DNA from: Anaerolinea sp.
GTDB lineage: Bacteria; Chloroflexota; Anaerolineae; Anaerolineales; Villigracilaceae
DNA: 64,000 bases
Assembly (NCBI GenBank): GCA_020047815.1
Contig: JAIFNG010000016.1
Coordinates: 35,623 to 99,622 of the forward strand
Direction of reading: 5' to 3'
Below the pieces are notes generated by a model. It searched no databases. It had not been told where the DNA came from and saw nothing but the letters and a program-made list of their open reading frames with translations. Each line of letters starts with the position of its first letter. The stretch's first letter is position 1. Positions 33,234 through 43,453 of this stretch are shown piece by piece. The position numbers were made by a program, and so were the translations under genes.

Positions 33234-35576
33234 CTACTTGTTTCCGACTCGGAGTATGTTCGCCAGGATTAATCTCCACCGCAAACGCGACCAACTCTTG
33301 ATCGCGTCCTTTACTTCCATATGTGTTGGGGGTAAAGGAGAAAACAGGCTGCGCAAGAAAAGTTCGGTTATTTGTCTGATCTCATCATAAGCAGGCACAA
33401 GCAAGTTTTGCGTGCGGGGAGAAACCTTCAATGCTGACAGACGCTCCATTAGTGCGAGAGAATATGCGTGTGCTGTTTGGCTTTTCAAAGAGTACCCTAT
33501 GACAGGTCGTGCAAGGCGGCGCAAACGCTCGTACAAAAGCTGAAGTGTTCGCAAGGGGGCCGATCGATGGAGGCGAAACAAGTCGAATCCAATCCACAGA
33601 AAGCCACAGATAAGTATGATGAGAGCAGGGAGCCATAAATTTATAAACAGACCTTGAAAGAAAAGAGAAATCTTCTCTTCCAAAAGCGGCTCCATGGGCA
33701 ATGCTTCTTCAATAGGTGGCGCGGTTTGTTGTTTTTTTTCTTCATAAAGGATCGCGGGCTGGCTGGCGGTAGGTTCAAACTCCACCCAGCCGATGTTTGC
33801 AAAATAGATTTCAACCCATGAATGGGCATGGTTTTCAGTGACAATATATTTTGCACTTTCAAAATCGTAAGTCCCATTGGCATACCCAATTACCAGTCGT
33901 GAAGGCAAACCCGCGGCACGGGCTAGCACAGCCATCGAGGTGGCGTAATAGTCACAATACCCCTGCTTGAGGTCAAATAAAAAATAATCTACCGCATCAC
34001 GCCCAGGAGGAGGTTGGTCAACTTCGAGCGTGTATGGGAAAGTGCGCAGATATATTTCTATGGCAAGCGCGCGGTCATACGGAGTCGATGCCGAAGCCGT
34101 CAGATCACGCGCCAATGCATGGACACGCGCAGGTACTGAGACAGGCAGTGATAGAAATTGACGGCGAACCCAATCAGGATATACGCTGGGAGATTCACGC
34201 AATGCGCGGACATTCACATTCAACTCCAGAGATTCAGCTTGATACGCTTTCACTGAAGCCAATGCAGCTGGCATATTGGAGTAAAGCAGCGGGCTATTTT
34301 CAGCCTTGCGCAGCCATGCAGCCTTGAACGGCACATCTGCACTCCGAAGAGCCCCCGTCCAATATAGCCGATCACCTGCTTCGTTGGGGAATGTCACTGA
34401 CTGCGTCACAAGTCTATAATTTGGTGGAATCTCAGCGATCAACATTTCATAGGGTGCCACATCATCGCCAAATGCAGCTGGATTCCACCAGCCTTTCCCG
34501 GTGTACACCTGATAGGTGAGTGTGCGCCAATAATGACGCTGAACAGTCACATGTGCAATTTCGGGCAAGGGAGGCAACTCGCCGGTGGAGATTTTCATCA
34601 CCAATTGTCGCGAGAGGTCGGGACCGGCCGTGATCAAATGCGAGCGAGGCAAACCGCTTGTGACTCTGGCAATATCCGCATTATCTTTTACAGGCTCAAG
34701 TCCAAACGACTCACCCTGGGACTCTGTTATATCCCCGTTCCTTTCACGCATTCTTTCCAAAAAATCTTCGACCGAAATCGAGGAGGCGAAAACCGAAAAC
34801 GCCATCAGCGTGATGGTCAGCGCAGCCACAACGCCAAGTGTATCGAGACTTGTACTTTCAGAGTAATCCGTTTTTGAAAGTTCCCAATGATTTTTTTGTT
34901 CGGCAAAACTTGTCAACCCCAACAGAAATAAAAGCAAACCAAGATGCAACCAGAGAAGCTCGATCTCTTCACCGGTGTAATTGATGATGAATGCCATTAA
35001 TAGTGTTGTTGGAAACACCCCGCTAAACAAATGCTTCTGGCGATACATCTGCCAGCCCGCCCAAGCCGCAACCAGCCACAAGACCAGGCACCAGATAAGC
35101 GTACGGATAACAGGATCCTCAATTTCGACCCCATTCAAAAATCCTGAAAGCCATAGAACGAACCGCTTGCCAAGTCCCATGATTTTTTGAATCAATTCTT
35201 CTCTTGCCAGGAGCAGGGATAAAAAATCCACGGGTGAGTGAGAGACGGGGAAGGGGAATTTGATAAGTGATGTAATCAAGGTGAACGAGCCTTTTATCGC
35301 CCCACACAGGGAATTCCACAGCCCGCCAATGCGAATGATCAATGCCAGTGGGCCAAGTCCCAAAAGAATGATTGCCCCCGATATTTTTTTTACGCTCGAT
35401 CTGCTTAATCCCTGTGCAATGAACATGCCCAAAAAAGTAATCGGCAATAGCAGACTCAAATCTGCGCCGTGCAGGAGATTCATCAATGCAATGGGCAGGC
35501 ATGCCAGAGCTGCGGACGAAAGCAAAAACCTCACATCCTGAATTCTGAACAGCCCTTTCAGAAATTCAAGATTCAT
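33234..35576 (-). CDS. TgpA-like transglutaminase-domain membrane protein
   Basis: A 780-residue protein. The N-terminal ~280 residues have six to eight membrane helices (DUF3488/TgpA-like), followed by a large extracytoplasmic region. A transglutaminase core lies near residues 520-630 with the catalytic Cys in QGYCDYYATSMAVLARAAG, His in ENHAHSWVEIYF, and the third position read as Glu in GWVEFEPTAS rather than Asp. A further helix near 665 and a C-terminal cytoplasmic helical domain follow. ATG 35576 is in ATGA overlap with the DUF58 stop and has GGAGG upstream. In other bacteria DUF58 and TgpA genes pair with a MoxR ATPase; no moxR is adjacent here. Confidence 0.92.
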   Translation of the reverse strand: MNLEFLKGLFRIQDVRFLLSSAALACLPIALMNLLHGADLSLLLPITFLGMFIAQGLSRSSVKKISGAIILLGLGPLALIIRIGGLWNSLCGAIKGSFTLITSLIKFPFPVSHSPVDFLSLLLAREELIQKIMGLGKRFVLWLSGFLNGVEIEDPVIRTLIWCLVLWLVAAWAGWQMYRQKHLFSGVFPTTLLMAFIINYTGEEIELLWLHLGLLLFLLGLTSFAEQKNHWELSKTDYSESTSLDTLGVVAALTITLMAFSVFASSISVEDFLERMRERNGDITESQGESFGLEPVKDNADIARVTSGLPRSHLITAGPDLSRQLVMKISTGELPPLPEIAHVTVQRHYWRTLTYQVYTGKGWWNPAAFGDDVAPYEMLIAEIPPNYRLVTQSVTFPNEAGDRLYWTGALRSADVPFKAAWLRKAENSPLLYSNMPAALASVKAYQAESLELNVNVRALRESPSVYPDWVRRQFLSLPVSVPARVHALARDLTASASTPYDRALAIEIYLRTFPYTLEVDQPPPGRDAVDYFLFDLKQGYCDYYATSMAVLARAAGLPSRLVIGYANGTYDFESAKYIVTENHAHSWVEIYFANIGWVEFEPTASQPAILYEEKKQQTAPPIEEALPMEPLLEEKISLFFQGLFINLWLPALIILICGFLWIGFDLFRLHRSAPLRTLQLLYERLRRLARPVIGYSLKSQTAHAYSLALMERLSALKVSPRTQNLLVPAYDEIRQITELFLRSLFSPLPPTHMEVKDAIKSWSRLRWRLILANILRVGNK

Positions 35577-36862
35577 CCCAATTTCCTCCATACCATGTCA
35601 CCTGGCGGACGTGCAGAAACAGCTTTGCCGGTCGGCATGATGCGCCATTCCCATTGTCCGCGCCATCCCGGGCGAGCCTCGGGTCTCAGGAGCAGGCTTC
35701 GATCCAGAACAAAGCTTGAAATTCCTCTTTGCACGAGAATTTGCAAAAGCGTGTCCGCATGATCCAGCGAGCCAAAAGATGCCGGATCCATCAGCAGAAT
35801 GGTGGGGGTGATTCCGCGCCACATTAAGAAAGTTAGCGATGTCAACCATTCACTATTTATGGATGGGGTGATGATGATCAGACTCGTGCGATGGCCAAGC
35901 GTTGGGGCGGCACGTTCAAGTAGATCAGAAAGGGGCAGGTTGCCAGGCTTAAGCGTGGAAAGCGCACGCATGATCTGGAAACGATGGCCCTCCTCCTGTT
36001 TTGGTTTCAACCAGACAGTTTGATCTCCGTTTGTGAGCAGTCCCACCGAATGACGGGCGCGCAACCCACGGTCTGCAAGCGACGCGGCGAGGATGACCCC
36101 CAGCTCAAGGGTTGACTCCCAGCCATGACCAACCTGAGTATTTGCATCAGCATCCAGCACTATCCACCAGTCGTTTGCGGGTGTGCCATCCATCACGCGT
36201 GTGTAAAGAGCATTACGCCGTGCGGTCGTCGGCCAGTGAATTTGCCTCAATGCGTCGCCGTATTGATATTCATGGACTGTGAGCGCGTTCACGGTTTGCT
36301 CCAGAGAATTAGGACGCGGACGCCCATCCCCAAGCCACCCCCCTGGGGTGATCTCTACTAGAGGCAGCGGGATTACCGGCGGCATGACTACCAACGTGGC
36401 GCTTTCAGGGTGATACACCTCAACATTAAATATGCCAAGCGGATCGCTGCTGCACAGTGTTGTGCCGCCAAGTGTGTAGACCCCGCGCTGCGTACATACA
36501 CCTGTCGTATGCCATGTGCTTGATTCCTGACTACCAATACCGATGGCTCGCGCGGCCGAATAATCGGGCAGAGTTGAATGATCAACCACCTCAACCCATG
36601 TGGCAGGTGCTAATCCATCGTTCGTTAATGTAAATTGTTCTTCGAGCTTGTCACCCACCTGTGCCCATGCAAAACGGACTTCACGCGTCAGATGCATGTG
36701 GTCTCTCAATGAACGCGCCCACAACCAGCTAATCAACCATGCTCCACCGAAGGTGGTCACCATTGCCTGCCAAACTGCGGATGGATCAATCAACTGCATC
36801 ACCACCATCCCGATTGTCAACAAAGGCAACAACACGGAGTTAAGTCTCACGCGCGTGGTCAT
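35573..36862 (-). CDS. DUF58-domain protein
   Basis: A 429-residue protein with two N-terminal membrane helices (LLPLLTIGMVVMQLI and WLISWLWA) and a DUF58 domain. The hallmark YQYGDALRQIHWPTTARRNALYTR block, rich in Arg and Trp, and a von Willebrand-like WWIVLDADAN strand are present. DUF58 proteins usually act with MoxR AAA+ ATPases and TgpA-type transglutaminases. ATG 36862 has TATAAT 6 bases upstream and no SD, giving a leaderless transcript. It is translationally coupled to the transglutaminase gene through ATGA. Confidence 0.92.
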   Translation of the reverse strand: MTTRVRLNSVLLPLLTIGMVVMQLIDPSAVWQAMVTTFGGAWLISWLWARSLRDHMHLTREVRFAWAQVGDKLEEQFTLTNDGLAPATWVEVVDHSTLPDYSAARAIGIGSQESSTWHTTGVCTQRGVYTLGGTTLCSSDPLGIFNVEVYHPESATLVVMPPVIPLPLVEITPGGWLGDGRPRPNSLEQTVNALTVHEYQYGDALRQIHWPTTARRNALYTRVMDGTPANDWWIVLDADANTQVGHGWESTLELGVILAASLADRGLRARHSVGLLTNGDQTVWLKPKQEEGHRFQIMRALSTLKPGNLPLSDLLERAAPTLGHRTSLIIITPSINSEWLTSLTFLMWRGITPTILLMDPASFGSLDHADTLLQILVQRGISSFVLDRSLLLRPEARPGWRGQWEWRIMPTGKAVSARPPGDMVWRKLG

Positions 36863-36868
36863 GATTCC

Positions 36869-36874
36869 ATTATA
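36869..36874 (-). promoter_or_regulatory. Leaderless-type -10 box of the DUF58 gene
   Basis: Consensus TATAAT, 6 bases before ATG 36862 on the minus strand, inside the 37-base divergent region. Confidence 0.6.
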
Positions 36875-36887
36875 AGCTTTGTTGCGG

Positions 36888-36893
36888 TAAGAT
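36888..36893 (+). promoter_or_regulatory. Leaderless-type -10 box of the rlmI-like gene
   Basis: TAAGAT ends 6 bases before ATG 36900 on the plus strand. It is only 13 bases from the divergent TATAAT box. Confidence 0.5.
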
Positions 36894-36899
36894 AGACAC

Positions 36900-38081
36900 A
36901 TGCCAATTACTCTCAACCCAAATCGTGAAAAAAGTATACTGCGGCGCCATCCTTGGATTTTCGCCGGAGCAATCCACCATGTGGACAACGATCCAGCCTC
37001 AGGCTCAACCGTTGAGTTGATCTCATCTGATGGGCTTTTCCTCGCCCATGCATCCTACTCCCCACATTCCCAAATCCGCGCACGTGTATGGACTTTTATT
37101 GATGAGCCTGTTGACAAGGATTTTTTTCGCCGAAAAATCAAGGCTGCAATTAATGTGCGTCAAAGATTGAAAATGGAAAGTCTCACAAACGCTTATCGCC
37201 TGCTGCACGCCGAATCAGACGGCATCCCGGGCTTGATCGTTGATCGTTATAACAACGTGCTTGTCCTGCAATCCCTGACCGCCGGCTCTGAATTCTGGAA
37301 GGAAACCATCGCCGATATTTTGGTTGAAGAAACAGGCGTCCAAAATATCTATGAACGTTCCGATGCCGACGTACGCGAACTTGAAGGGTTGAAACCGCTG
37401 GTTGGAATATTACGCGGCAAACCAGAAAATCAATTACGCATTACGGAATACGGACTGCATTTTCAAGTCAACATTGCCACAGGTCATAAGACCGGCTTCT
37501 ATCTTGACCAAAGCCACAACCGTCACCGAGTAGGCGAGTTTGCCAAAGACTGTGACGTGTTGAACTGTTTTTGCTACACAGGCGGATTTTCCATTCACGC
37601 TTTGGCAATGGGAGCCAAGTCCGTCCTGTCTGTTGATTCATCTGCCGATGCACTTGCGTTACTTGAAGAAAATATCGTACTCAATGACATCCCCGCCAAC
37701 CGTCACACCTCTCTCGAAGGCGATGTCTTTCAATTGCTCAGAAAATTTCGTGACGGGAATCGTTCGTTCGACATGATTATTCTTGATCCGCCAAAATTCG
37801 CTCCAACTGCCGCCCATGCTGAAAAAGCCTCACGCGCCTACAAAGACATCAACCTGTTGGCTTTCAAATTATTGCGACGTGGTGGAATGTTATTCACTTA
37901 TTCCTGTTCAGGCGGAATTGACGCAGCACTCTTTCAAAAGATCGTAGCATCCGCAGCACTCGATGCAGGCACCGATGCGACGATCATCGAGCATTTATCA
38001 CAGGGGAGGGACCACCCTATCAGCTTACATTTCCCGGAGGGTGCTTATTTAAAAGGACTGGTTTGTGTGAAGTCCTATTGA
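36900..38081 (+). CDS. rlmI: RlmI-family 23S rRNA cytosine-C5 methyltransferase
   Basis: A 393-residue class I SAM-dependent methyltransferase with N-terminal PUA domain (residues 1-75; begins with the LNPNREKSILRRHPWIFAGAI pattern), an RlmI-like linker LLHAESDGIPGLIVDRYN, and the Rossmann domain: motif I DVLNCFCYTGGFSIHA, DSS (motif II) and catalytic-region motifs DPPKFAP and YSCSGG. RlmI methylates C1962 of 23S rRNA in E. coli; the exact base here is inferred from family. Length is typical. No SD; start supported by alignment and the -10 box 6 bases upstream. Between its end and 38199 no gene or clear terminator is seen. Confidence 0.93.
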   Translation: MPITLNPNREKSILRRHPWIFAGAIHHVDNDPASGSTVELISSDGLFLAHASYSPHSQIRARVWTFIDEPVDKDFFRRKIKAAINVRQRLKMESLTNAYRLLHAESDGIPGLIVDRYNNVLVLQSLTAGSEFWKETIADILVEETGVQNIYERSDADVRELEGLKPLVGILRGKPENQLRITEYGLHFQVNIATGHKTGFYLDQSHNRHRVGEFAKDCDVLNCFCYTGGFSIHALAMGAKSVLSVDSSADALALLEENIVLNDIPANRHTSLEGDVFQLLRKFRDGNRSFDMIILDPPKFAPTAAHAEKASRAYKDINLLAFKLLRRGGMLFTYSCSGGIDAALFQKIVASAALDAGTDATIIEHLSQGRDHPISLHFPEGAYLKGLVCVKSY

Positions 38082-38198
38082 TTCATTAAAAAGCAAGTCC
38101 CAAGGCCGCTGGCTGCTCCAACCCACAGTGCCGTACCTCGACCGTTACTATTTCTGCGCCTGTCCTTTCACATCTCATGTCCTAATAATAAATAAGGT

Positions 38199-41100
38199 CT
38201 AACTACCGATCATTTTTAAAAACACTTCCACAACCTTCGGGTCAAATTGTTTTCCATTTTGTTCCTTGATATATGCCAATGCTTTCTTTTTTGTCCATGC
38301 TTTTCGATAGGGGCGTTCACTAGTGATCGCGTCCCATACATCTGCGATGGCAAAGATGCGCGCCGCAAGTGGAATCTGTTCGCCGCTCAATCCACGCGGG
38401 TAGCCTGTACCGTCCCATTTTTCATGGTGACAATAGGGAATATCCAGGGACTGGCGCAGGTATTTGATTGGTTGAATCATTTCATATGCAAATTGGGGAT
38501 GGCGGCGCATAAGAACCCATTCTTCTTCTGTTAATTTCCCTTCCTTAAGCAGGATGTTATCGGGTACTCCCATTTTTCCAATATCGTGCAATAAAGCACC
38601 ACGCCGAATATGGAGTAGTTCACCATTTTTTATACCCATTTCTTTTGCAAGCGACAGGGTTAGTTCGGTAACCCGTCGTGTGTGGTTTTCTGTTTCTTCG
38701 TCACGCAGATCCATTGCCCGTGCCCAACCTTCAATGGTGGCATCATAGGCGGTGATTAGTTCAAGATTAGCACGTTGCAGGTTCTCAAAAAGTTGAGTTT
38801 GATCTATGGTAATGGCCGCTTGCCCCGCCAGGGTTTCAAGGAAATCCAACCATTCTGGATTAAAGGGTAAGATTGTGCGATTAAAAATCTCCAGAACACC
38901 TTTGATCTCGCCTTTGGCGGTAAGTGGCACAGCATAATATTCTAAAAAACCTTCGCTCTGCAGAATGACTGCGCGCGTGAAGGTGGATCCTGCTTCGGGG
39001 AGGTTGGAGATATGCACTGTGCGGCGTTCAAAAGCTGCGCGCCCGGCAAAACATTCGCCAAGACGCAAGTGCGTCTGTTCAATGGCACGGGTACGGAAAC
39101 CCTGCCCGGCAACGTAGTCCAAAATTTGAAGGTACGGATGGAATAAAAGTATATCAACAGCATCCACACCCAGTTGGGCAATGGTTTGGCCGATGACTGT
39201 ATTTAGGATGGGGTACAGGTCAAATGAGGAGGATATCGCACGGTCTATCAGGTGCAGTGCCTGCAGTTGATCCAGTCGGCGCGTAGTTTGCTCACGCAGA
39301 CGCGCCGAGTGGATGGCACCGGCGGCATGTGAGGCAAAGAGGGAAAGCAGCCGTTCATCGGCTTCGGTAAACTTGCGGGTGGAATTGCCAACCTCTTCCG
39401 CAGTTAAAACACCAATTAATTCGCCTCCATAAAGCATCGGCACTTCAAGGACAGCATGGATGAGAATTTCCTCAAAGACTGGAGAACGACCTTCCCAGAC
39501 AGAATAATCATCTATCCGTATTGGTTGATATGTTTGTGCTACGCGCCCCGCTACCCCATCATTAATTTGTAAACGTGTTCCAATTGGTGTGGAATGCGTA
39601 CTGTCCACGGTCAGTTCCAATTCCTTGGTCTCAGAAAGATAAAGATAGATTCCACCTGATGAAGCTCCAAGCAGTTTTCTGGCGCGATCCACAATGGCAT
39701 TCAACATCGCATTCAGCTCATTTTCTGATGAAAGAGCATTGCTTGTTTCATAAAGTGCCGCAAATTCCTGAGCGCGGCGTGCGGTCTCTTCACGCAGGTG
39801 TGCCGAATGAAGTGCCCCTGCAGCCTGGGCGGCAAAAAGTGACAACAGGCGTTCATCAGATTCAGTGAATGTTCGATCTGAATCGCCCATCTCTGCCACA
39901 TTCAATACACCGATCAAGTCTCCTCCAAAGAGCATGGGCACTTCAAGGACGGCATGAAATAAGATATCGTCGTATATATGTGAACGTCCAGCCCAGGTTG
40001 AATAGTTATCGATCCTCATTGGTTGTTTTGACTGTGCAACGCGTCCAGCCACACCCTCACCAGGGCGCAGGGTTGTACCAATGGGTATGATCGGCGTTGT
40101 GGTAACCACTATTTCCAGATCACCACTTATCCGATCGCAAAGATACATGGCACCCGTGGTAGTATCCAATAACGTTGTAGCATGTTCAACAATACTCTTT
40201 AGCAGGGTATTCAAATCATTGTTTGCAGAGAGGGCATTGCTGGTCTCGTATAACGCAGCAAATTCTTGAAAGCGCCGTTTTGTTTCGTCGAACAGGCGGG
40301 CATTTTGCAGAGCCAGGGAGGCTTGGCCTGTAAACGCGCGCATTAATTCAATATGATCATTTGTAAAGAAATTCGGCTCGGTACTGTCAAGTGAGAAGAA
40401 GGCAATGACTTCATTGTTAACAATGATTGGTGCCCCAGCCCATGAGTGAACATAACTTGTTTCTGGCACATGTATCCAGCCTGGGTACTGTCCCACATCC
40501 GAAATGACAAAGGGTTGTTTGTTAATAAACATCCAGCGCAGATTTTCCACTGAGGCGATGTCAAAACCAAGTTTCATAATATTTTCAAAATCCCTCTCCC
40601 CCAGCTTCTTATATCCTCGCACCCTGGCAATATTACTCCTCTGGGTTTCGGGTCGAACAAGCATAATACTGGCGCCCTCAAATGGCACAACCTGTTCCAA
40701 AGCTTCCAGCAAATGATCCAGAATGAGCTCGAAGTCAAGACTTGCACTCATGGATGCGCCGGCACTCAACGCGTCGCGCAGTGCATCCGATATCTGTCGT
40801 TGTCTTCGTTCAGCCGCAAAAAGACGGGCATTTTCCAGAGCACTTGCCGCCTGATTTGCCAGCGTGGCTGTCAATCGTTCATCCGCACGGCTGAAAGCCC
40901 TGGGTTGTTCGCTTTCGATGCTGATAACTCCGATTACACGATCCCCAAGTTTCATCGGTACATAAAGACCAGATTGCAGTCCAGGATAGGTTTCCACATA
41001 ATGTGGATCAGTGGATAAATTGTTTGACCTTATAACCTGTTTTTGCTTGACCGCCCAACCACTTAAACCCTGATTAGAATGAGCAACCAGCGTTTTAATG

Positions 41101-43424
41101 TGCTCCTCCACTTCACACCGTTCTGCTTCATTCTTCAAGCCTGGTTGATTGAACGCCAATAGTTCCAGGCTTTCATCCTGTGGGTGATATAAGCGGATAG
41201 TTGTATGGTGCCAGTCGAGTTTTTGTTCGAGCAATTCAATCACTTTTTTTCCTATCTCCCCCGGCTCATGAATCTGATTAATGGTCAACCCGCTTTCGTA
41301 GAGCGTTTCCAGTTCCATCACACGCTGGCGCATTTCGTCTTCCGCCTGTTTGCGGTCGGTAATATCATGCATCATGCCATGCATTAATTGCGGAATGCCA
41401 TTTTCATCACGCAGCATGATTGCCTGGTCATGAAACCACAAGAGACGCCCACTGGCGTTCCACATGCGGTACTCGGCTTCAAATGGCTCACCATTTTGCA
41501 CACATTGCAGGTATTTTTCGTCAATAAGCTCACGGTCATCCGGATGAACAAGAGTACCCCAGATACCAGGAGATTTTTGCAACCATTCCCCGGGTGAAAA
41601 ACCCAATATGGTGTTGATCTGCGGGCTGACGTATATCGAATTAATTCCATTTCTTACATCATCAATATAAATAATGGCGGGGATTTGCTCTACCAGTGTG
41701 CGGTATTGAAGTTCACGTTCGCGCAGGGATTGTTCGGCTCGTTTTCGTTCGGTGATGTCTTGAATTACTCCATGCATTTTTACAAGGATATTCTGTGCAT
41801 CAACCTCCAGTTCTCCCAAACCATGTACCCAACGCTCAGTCCCATCTTTTTTTCTGCATATCTTGTATTCCCGGTCAAAATGGACACGCTGGATCATAAT
41901 ATCATTTGTCAAATATTCTCTCATTTGCTGGCGGTGATCGGGATGAATAAGATCGAGCCACCCTTCCACAGAGCGGATATACATATCATCAATCCCAAAT
42001 AGTCTGTCGAGAATGGCAGAACTATTCCACATACCAGTGGCAAAGTCCAGTACATAGCTCCCCATGTCTGCAATACTTTGCGCTTCTCGAAGTAATTTTT
42101 CGTTTTCACGCAGGCTCTCCTCCGCCTGTCTACGCTCAGTGATGTCACGCACGACAGCCAGAAGTTGATCCTCCCCGCCAATCTGCATACTTCGCAATGA
42201 AACTTCGGTCCAAAAAGTCTCCCCGGTCTTTTTTTGGGCAAGCCACTCAAAGACTTGCGGACCTTCCTCCAGAGCTTTACGCATTTTTTGCTGCACATCA
42301 AATTCAGAGTAGGGCGATTCATGAAAACTTAGATCTCTAAAATCCCTGGAAAGCACTTCCTCCTCAGAGTCATAACCGTACATTTTCAGCATTGATTCGT
42401 TAACATGCAACAATTGTCCGCCTGGTACAGCATGGATAAAAATCCCTTCTGTCGTGGCATTAAAAATTTCCCGATACTTACGTTCACTATTTTGCAGGTC
42501 TAAAATTGCTTGTTTCAACTCCCCTGTGCGCTGGCTGATACGCTTTTGCAGGATGCGATTAAAGATGACCAGGATAAGAATAATCAACAAGACAATCAAA
42601 GTGCCAGCCTGTAAATAAGGCTGGTATTTCTGCCAATAGTTTTCCTGTTGAGTACCGAACCAGAGATTGTCAATTGCCTGATATTCAGATTTACTGATAC
42701 TGGCAAATCCACCTGTCACCAGGGCTAAAAGCCCATATTCTCCCTTTTTTACAGCACGATGAAATTCGCCGCTGAATAATGGCGCAGAATGATTAAACTG
42801 GTTTTGTAGTCCGTATTTGTAAAGGAAATAAAGCCCCGGTGGCTCGTCAATCACAAAGATGGTCTCTTCCCCCTTTTCCACCGCCTGGATAATTTCTTCA
42901 TAGCTGTTGTAATAAACAAGCTCCGTTCTCCCCAGGTTGGATAAATACTCAGCATCCGCATCACCCGATTTGACAGCAACGCGAAACCCTCTCAGGTCAT
43001 TTGCATCTGCAATGCCCGAGATGTTGTTATGAAAGAAGATCGGCACGTCAATGCTGGCATACGCATCTGTAAAATCATACATTTCAGCGCGCTCTTCGGT
43101 ATAAAAAATGGTGTCAATCACATCAAAATCCCCGCCCGCCATTCCGCTTAGCGCATCCTCCCAGGGAATGGCTGATAGTTCAACCTTTACCCCTGTGTGC
43201 CTCTCCCAAAGCGCCCATTGGTCAACCAGAATGCCCTGTGGATTTCCCTGCTCGTCAAGAAATATGTAGGGCGGGTAGTTATCATCCATCACCACCCGTA
43301 TGCTCGATACTGGTTGGGCAACCATGAAAGATGAAGTGTTGGTGCACGAAGCCAGACCCCCAAACAGGAAAACAGCAAGGAAGACCATCAACATATAATA
43401 TTTTTTGTCATCCAGATATTTCAT
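38199..43424 (-). CDS. Multisensor HD-GYP c-di-GMP phosphodiesterase with SBP, PAS and GAF domains
   Basis: A 1741-residue sensor enzyme expected to hydrolyse cyclic di-GMP. Start ATG 43424 (AAAGAG upstream) gives a lipoprotein-like signal with LASC at residues about 24-27; an alternative ATG at 43457 overlaps the GGDEF stop (ATGA). Order: family-3 periplasmic solute-binding domain (about 40-255), one membrane helix (about 270-290), three PAS domains with PAC regions (about 315-700), five GAF domains (about 710-1555), and HD-GYP with H1613-D1614 (LLHDIGKMG) and HHEKWDGTGYPRGLSG. GAF3 and GAF4 are a tandem duplication (EFAALYETSNALS repeated). The external domain may sense an amino acid-like ligand. 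Confidence 0.95.
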   Translation of the reverse strand: MKYLDDKKYYMLMVFLAVFLFGGLASCTNTSSFMVAQPVSSIRVVMDDNYPPYIFLDEQGNPQGILVDQWALWERHTGVKVELSAIPWEDALSGMAGGDFDVIDTIFYTEERAEMYDFTDAYASIDVPIFFHNNISGIADANDLRGFRVAVKSGDADAEYLSNLGRTELVYYNSYEEIIQAVEKGEETIFVIDEPPGLYFLYKYGLQNQFNHSAPLFSGEFHRAVKKGEYGLLALVTGGFASISKSEYQAIDNLWFGTQQENYWQKYQPYLQAGTLIVLLIILILVIFNRILQKRISQRTGELKQAILDLQNSERKYREIFNATTEGIFIHAVPGGQLLHVNESMLKMYGYDSEEEVLSRDFRDLSFHESPYSEFDVQQKMRKALEEGPQVFEWLAQKKTGETFWTEVSLRSMQIGGEDQLLAVVRDITERRQAEESLRENEKLLREAQSIADMGSYVLDFATGMWNSSAILDRLFGIDDMYIRSVEGWLDLIHPDHRQQMREYLTNDIMIQRVHFDREYKICRKKDGTERWVHGLGELEVDAQNILVKMHGVIQDITERKRAEQSLRERELQYRTLVEQIPAIIYIDDVRNGINSIYVSPQINTILGFSPGEWLQKSPGIWGTLVHPDDRELIDEKYLQCVQNGEPFEAEYRMWNASGRLLWFHDQAIMLRDENGIPQLMHGMMHDITDRKQAEDEMRQRVMELETLYESGLTINQIHEPGEIGKKVIELLEQKLDWHHTTIRLYHPQDESLELLAFNQPGLKNEAERCEVEEHIKTLVAHSNQGLSGWAVKQKQVIRSNNLSTDPHYVETYPGLQSGLYVPMKLGDRVIGVISIESEQPRAFSRADERLTATLANQAASALENARLFAAERRQRQISDALRDALSAGASMSASLDFELILDHLLEALEQVVPFEGASIMLVRPETQRSNIARVRGYKKLGERDFENIMKLGFDIASVENLRWMFINKQPFVISDVGQYPGWIHVPETSYVHSWAGAPIIVNNEVIAFFSLDSTEPNFFTNDHIELMRAFTGQASLALQNARLFDETKRRFQEFAALYETSNALSANNDLNTLLKSIVEHATTLLDTTTGAMYLCDRISGDLEIVVTTTPIIPIGTTLRPGEGVAGRVAQSKQPMRIDNYSTWAGRSHIYDDILFHAVLEVPMLFGGDLIGVLNVAEMGDSDRTFTESDERLLSLFAAQAAGALHSAHLREETARRAQEFAALYETSNALSSENELNAMLNAIVDRARKLLGASSGGIYLYLSETKELELTVDSTHSTPIGTRLQINDGVAGRVAQTYQPIRIDDYSVWEGRSPVFEEILIHAVLEVPMLYGGELIGVLTAEEVGNSTRKFTEADERLLSLFASHAAGAIHSARLREQTTRRLDQLQALHLIDRAISSSFDLYPILNTVIGQTIAQLGVDAVDILLFHPYLQILDYVAGQGFRTRAIEQTHLRLGECFAGRAAFERRTVHISNLPEAGSTFTRAVILQSEGFLEYYAVPLTAKGEIKGVLEIFNRTILPFNPEWLDFLETLAGQAAITIDQTQLFENLQRANLELITAYDATIEGWARAMDLRDEETENHTRRVTELTLSLAKEMGIKNGELLHIRRGALLHDIGKMGVPDNILLKEGKLTEEEWVLMRRHPQFAYEMIQPIKYLRQSLDIPYCHHEKWDGTGYPRGLSGEQIPLAARIFAIADVWDAITSERPYRKAWTKKKALAYIKEQNGKQFDPKVVEVFLKMIGS

Positions 43425-43453
43425 GATAAATTCTCTTTTAAATGATCCGAATA

